A stretch of DNA of 64,000 bases, taken from NCBI GenBank assembly GCA_025999455.1, contig AP024683.1:2425501-2489500 (forward strand). The letters are read 5' to 3'. This document shows positions 61,520-64,000 of the stretch, piece after piece (the stretch's first letter is position 1; each line of letters opens with the position of its first letter). The stretch comes from Geminicoccaceae bacterium (GTDB lineage: Bacteria; Pseudomonadota; Alphaproteobacteria; Geminicoccales; Geminicoccaceae). Both the position numbers and the translations under genes were made by a program. The notes beneath the pieces are model-generated. The model was given only the letters and a program-made list of their open reading frames with translations, was not told the origin of the DNA and ran no database searches.

Positions 61520-61887
61520 CAGAGCACCTCGGGCGCCAGCGAGATGATCTTCATGAACTTCTTCGCCCGGAGCTCGCGCGTCACCGGCCCGAAGATGCGC
61601 GTCCCGATCGGCTCGCCCTGATTGTTGATGAGCACCGCCGCGTTCTTGTCGAAGCGGATCGAGCTACCGTCGGGGCGGTGGATCTCCTTGGCGGTGCGGA
61701 CGATGACCGCCTTCGCGACCTCGCCCTTCTTCACCTTGCCGCGCGGGATCGCTTCCTTGATGGCCACGACGATGACGTCGCCCACCGTGCCCCATTTGCG
61801 GTGCGAGCCGCCGAGCACGCGGATGCACTCGACTCGCCGCGCGCCCGAATTGTCGGCCACTTCGAGATCGGTCTCCGGCATGATCAT
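61519..61887 (-). CDS. rplN: Large ribosomal subunit protein uL14
   Basis: A 122-residue uL14 with [44 protein letters not shown] and [11 protein letters not shown]. First gene of the spc operon order. Two ATG codons open the frame (61887 and 61881). Confidence 0.98.
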   Translation of the reverse strand: MIMPETDLEVADNSGARRVECIRVLGGSHRKWGTVGDVIVVAIKEAIPRGKVKKGEVAKAVIVRTAKEIHRPDGSSIRFDKNAAVLINNQGEPIGTRIFGPVTRELRAKKFMKIISLAPEVL

Positions 61888-61897
61888 GGCTGGATCC

Positions 61898-62152
61898 TCA
61901 CCCCTGGCTCGCCGCGGCCGCGTCCTCGACCAGCACCTCCCAGCGCTTGCGCGCCGAGAGCGGCCGGCACTCGCGGATCTTCACCACGTCGCCGACCTTG
62001 AACCGGTTCTCCGGATCGTGCGCCATGTACTTCTTCGAGCGCTTGACCGTCTTGCCGTAAACCGGATGCATGACGCGCCGATCGACGCGCACGACGATCG
62101 TCTTGTCGGCCTTGTCGCTCACCACCACGCCTTGCAGCACCCGCCTCGGCAT
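61898..62152 (-). CDS. rpsQ: Small ribosomal subunit protein uS17
   Basis: An 84-residue uS17: [45 protein letters not shown] and [20 protein letters not shown]-fold rRNA-binding protein, standard length. Confidence 0.98.
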   Translation of the reverse strand: MPRRVLQGVVVSDKADKTIVVRVDRRVMHPVYGKTVKRSKKYMAHDPENRFKVGDVVKIRECRPLSARKRWEVLVEDAAAASQG

Positions 62153-62156
62153 CTCT

Positions 62157-62372
62157 TCAGACCCCTCGCGCCTTGGCCGCGGCCGCCCGACGCCGCTCGT
62201 TCATGACCGTCAACACACGCGCGATCTCGCGCCGCACCTCGCGCACCCGCCGGGTGTTCTCGAGCTGCCCGGTCGCCTTCTGGAAGCGCAGGTTGAACTG
62301 CTCCTTCTTGAGGTCGAGCAGCCTGGCCTTCAGTTGGTCGTCGGTCTGCGTGCGCAGCTCCGCCGCCGTCAT
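62157..62372 (-). CDS. rpmC: Large ribosomal subunit protein uL29
   Basis: A 71-residue uL29, a two-helix protein at the tunnel exit: [27 protein letters not shown] and [20 protein letters not shown]. Lies four bases after rplP and four before rpsQ. Confidence 0.97.
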   Translation of the reverse strand: MTAAELRTQTDDQLKARLLDLKKEQFNLRFQKATGQLENTRRVREVRREIARVLTVMNERRRAAAAKARGV

Positions 62373-62376
62373 CGCC

Positions 62377-62796
62377 TCACGCCCCTTCCTGCACGCGTGC
62401 CACGAACTTGGTCCGGATCGGCAGCTTCGCGGCCCCGCGGGCGATCGCCTCGGCCGCGAGCTCGGCCGGGACCCCGTCGATCTCGAACAGGATGCGCCCG
62501 GGCTTGACCCGGCAGATCCAATATTCGACCGAGCCCTTGCCCTTGCCCATCCGCACTTCCGCGGGCTTCTTGGTGACCGGCACGTCCGGGAACACCCGGA
62601 TCCAGAGCCGCCCGGCGCGCTTCAGATGGCGCGTGATCGCGCGGCGCGCCGCCTCGATCTGCCGCGCCGTCACCCGCTCGGGCTCGAGCGCTTTCATCCC
62701 GTAGGCACCGAAGGCGAGCGTGTAGCCGCCCTTGGCGAGCCCGTGGATCCGCCCTTTGTGCGCCTTCCTGTACTTGGTCCGACTCGGCTGCAGCAT
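62377..62796 (-). CDS. rplP: Large ribosomal subunit protein uL16
   Basis: A 139-residue uL16: [47 protein letters not shown] and [23 protein letters not shown]. Its ATG shares one base with the rpsC stop. Confidence 0.98.
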   Translation of the reverse strand: MLQPSRTKYRKAHKGRIHGLAKGGYTLAFGAYGMKALEPERVTARQIEAARRAITRHLKRAGRLWIRVFPDVPVTKKPAEVRMGKGKGSVEYWICRVKPGRILFEIDGVPAELAAEAIARGAAKLPIRTKFVARVQEGA

Positions 62797-63503
62797 CAGG
62801 CCTCGCTCCCGCGCCGGCCCTCGGACCGCGGCGCCGGGCCCGCCTCGGCGAGCTTGCGGTCGTAGGCCATCGGATCGTGCTCGAGGATCTCACCCCGGTA
62901 GACCCACACCTTGACCCCGCAGGTGCCGTAGGGGGTCTTGGCGGTCGCCCGGCCGAAATCGATGTTGGCGCGCAGGGTGTGGAGCGGCACCCGACCCTCG
63001 CGGTACCACTCGGTCCGCGCGATCTCGGCCCCACCCAGCCGGCCGCCGCAGGTCACCTTGATGCCCTGCGCGCCGAGCCGCATCGCCGCCTGCACCGCCC
63101 GCTTCATGGCGCGCCGGAAGGTCACCCGCTTCTCGAGCTGCTGGGCGATGTTCTCGGCGACGAGCTTGGCGTCGAGCTCGGGCTTCCTGACCTCGACGAT
63201 GTTGAGCGTGACCTCGCCGGAGCAGCGCTGCGCGAGCTCCTTGCGCAGGGTCTCGATCTCGGCCCCCTTCTTCCCGATCACGACACCGGGCCGAGCGGTG
63301 TGGATCGTCACGCGCGCCTTCTTGGCCGGCCGCTCGACGATGACCCGGCTCACCCCGGCCTGCGCCAGCCGCTTCTCGAGGAACGAGCGGATGCTCAGAT
63401 CCTCGGCCAAGAGCTTGGCGTAGTCGTGGTCGGCGTACCAGCGCGAGTCCCAGGTCCGGTGGATGCCGAGCCGCAGCCCGACGGGATTGACCTTCTGGCC
63501 CAT
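62796..63503 (-). CDS. rpsC: Small ribosomal subunit protein uS3
   Basis: A 235-residue uS3: [23 protein letters not shown], the KH domain with [20 protein letters not shown], and [19 protein letters not shown]-like end. I chose ATG 63503, the universal start; the frame above it belongs to rplV in another frame. Confidence 0.98.
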   Translation of the reverse strand: MGQKVNPVGLRLGIHRTWDSRWYADHDYAKLLAEDLSIRSFLEKRLAQAGVSRVIVERPAKKARVTIHTARPGVVIGKKGAEIETLRKELAQRCSGEVTLNIVEVRKPELDAKLVAENIAQQLEKRVTFRRAMKRAVQAAMRLGAQGIKVTCGGRLGGAEIARTEWYREGRVPLHTLRANIDFGRATAKTPYGTCGVKVWVYRGEILEHDPMAYDRKLAEAGPAPRSEGRRGSEA

Positions 63504-63883
63504 CAGGCCGCCTCCTCGACTTGCCGCACGACGATCCGGAGCCGGCTCCAATGTTTGAGGATCCGTCCGGCGCGTCCGCGCGCCCGCGCGTGCAGCCGCT
63601 TCATGACGAGCTGCTTGCCGACGCTCGCCTCGGCCACGACCAGCCGGTCGACGTCGAGCCCGTGATTGTTCTCGGCGTTCGCGATGGCGCTCTCGAGGAC
63701 CTTCTTGACCGTCGCCGCCGCCCGCTTGCGCGTGAAGGTGAGCGCCGTCACCGCCTTGCCGGCCGGCAGACCGCGGATCAACCCGGCCACGAGGTCGAGC
63801 TTGCGCGGGCTCACCCGCAGCATGAGGCCCTGCGCCATGGCCTCGTTCTCGGCGAGCCGTCGCTCCTGCTTGGGCTTGCCCAT
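63503..63883 (-). CDS. rplV: Large ribosomal subunit protein uL22
   Basis: A 126-residue uL22, whose hairpin lines the exit tunnel: [47 protein letters not shown] and [21 protein letters not shown]. Its stop shares one base with the rpsC start. Confidence 0.98.
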   Translation of the reverse strand: MGKPKQERRLAENEAMAQGLMLRVSPRKLDLVAGLIRGLPAGKAVTALTFTRKRAAATVKKVLESAIANAENNHGLDVDRLVVAEASVGKQLVMKRLHARARGRAGRILKHWSRLRIVVRQVEEAA

Positions 63884-63884
63884 C

Positions 63885-64000
63885 CTACTTCCTCTTGACC
63901 TTCTTGTCGGCGCCGTGGCCGTGGAACGTGCGGGTCGGCGCGAACTCGCCGAGCTTGTGGCCCACCATGTTCTCGGTGACGTAGACCGGCACGAACTTCT
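63885..64000 (-). CDS. rpsS: Small ribosomal subunit protein uS19, partial (5' end outside window)
   Basis: Only the last 38 codons are inside the window: [29 protein letters not shown] and the basic end ADKKVKRK with a TAG stop. This is the uS19 C-terminus that binds 16S rRNA near the A site, and its place before rplV is the S10-operon order. Confidence 0.95.
   Translation of the reverse strand, partial: KFVPVYVTENMVGHKLGEFAPTRTFHGHGADKKVKRK

Overview
The window reads as chromosomal DNA of a high-GC alphaproteobacterium (by eye near 70% G+C), probably from the Rhodospirillales/Geminicoccales side. The strongest taxonomic signals are an Atp12-type F1-ATPase assembly chaperone (known from alphaproteobacteria and mitochondria), the order purL-bolA-monothiol glutaredoxin, the MoxR/DUF58/DUF4159 cluster beside DUF1285-Nudix-DUF6111-cca, and the run rpoA-rplQ-DegP-like protease-rarA-rluC-HAD-ATP12. 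Almost the whole window is coding and no gap reaches 300 bases. I see no rRNA, CRISPR array, prophage or insertion sequence.

Layout. 1-3.3 kb: 3' end of a glycogen-debranching-type glucosidase, a RelE/HigB-HigA-type toxin-antitoxin pair enclosed by an 81-bp direct repeat of that gene's 3' end, a periplasmic DsrE-family protein and tRNA-Gln(CUG) with a clear promoter. 3.3-12.8 kb: minus-strand run DUF1285-Nudix-DUF6111-cca, and divergently moxR-DUF58-BatA/DUF4159-VWA/GATase-like membrane protein. 13-23 kb: purine synthesis (purC, purS, purQ, purL) split by a GAF-PASx5-GGDEF-degenerate EAL protein and by two further genes, then bolA and a CGFS glutaredoxin. 23-34 kb: DUF3108 protein, Tat-type lipoprotein of the alginate lyase family, sterol-desaturase-type protein, rpsD, trmJ, cimA, cysS, divergent efp/epmA and an oligopeptide-type solute-binding protein. 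34-44 kb: MFS drug transporter, small lipoprotein, ZIP transporter, xth, a NaChBac-type sodium channel, and propionyl-CoA carboxylase alpha and beta separated by a GT2 glycosyltransferase. 44-64 kb, mostly minus strand: ATP12, ppsA, HAD phosphatase, (acetamidase on plus), rluC, rarA, DegP-like protease, rplQ-rpoA-rpsK-rpsM, adk-secY and the spc/S10 ribosomal protein genes, cut by the window end inside rpsS.

How the genes work together: most are housekeeping. EF-P (Lys34 present) and its lysyl-modifying enzyme EpmA sit back to back. The PurS, PurQ and small-type PurL would form one FGAM synthase although their genes are spread out. The four-gene MoxR cluster is tightly packed and looks like an AAA+ chaperone with von Willebrand-type membrane partners.

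Three points deserve a second look. First, the toxin-antitoxin module and its flanking repeat, with a possible antitoxin remnant after the second copy. Second, a 1.14-kb patch (25.39-26.53 kb) where a desaturase gene and the essential rpsD together carry about nine single-base frameshifts, best explained by sequence error. Third, a recurring promoter form (TTGNCN, 15-16 bases, CTAG-containing -10), in two cases with a shared CTAGCG -10 box. I found no clearly new multi-gene system; the best candidates for new biology are the toxin-antitoxin duplication, the MoxR/DUF4159 cluster and the DUF1269-like coiled-coil protein at 43.7 kb.
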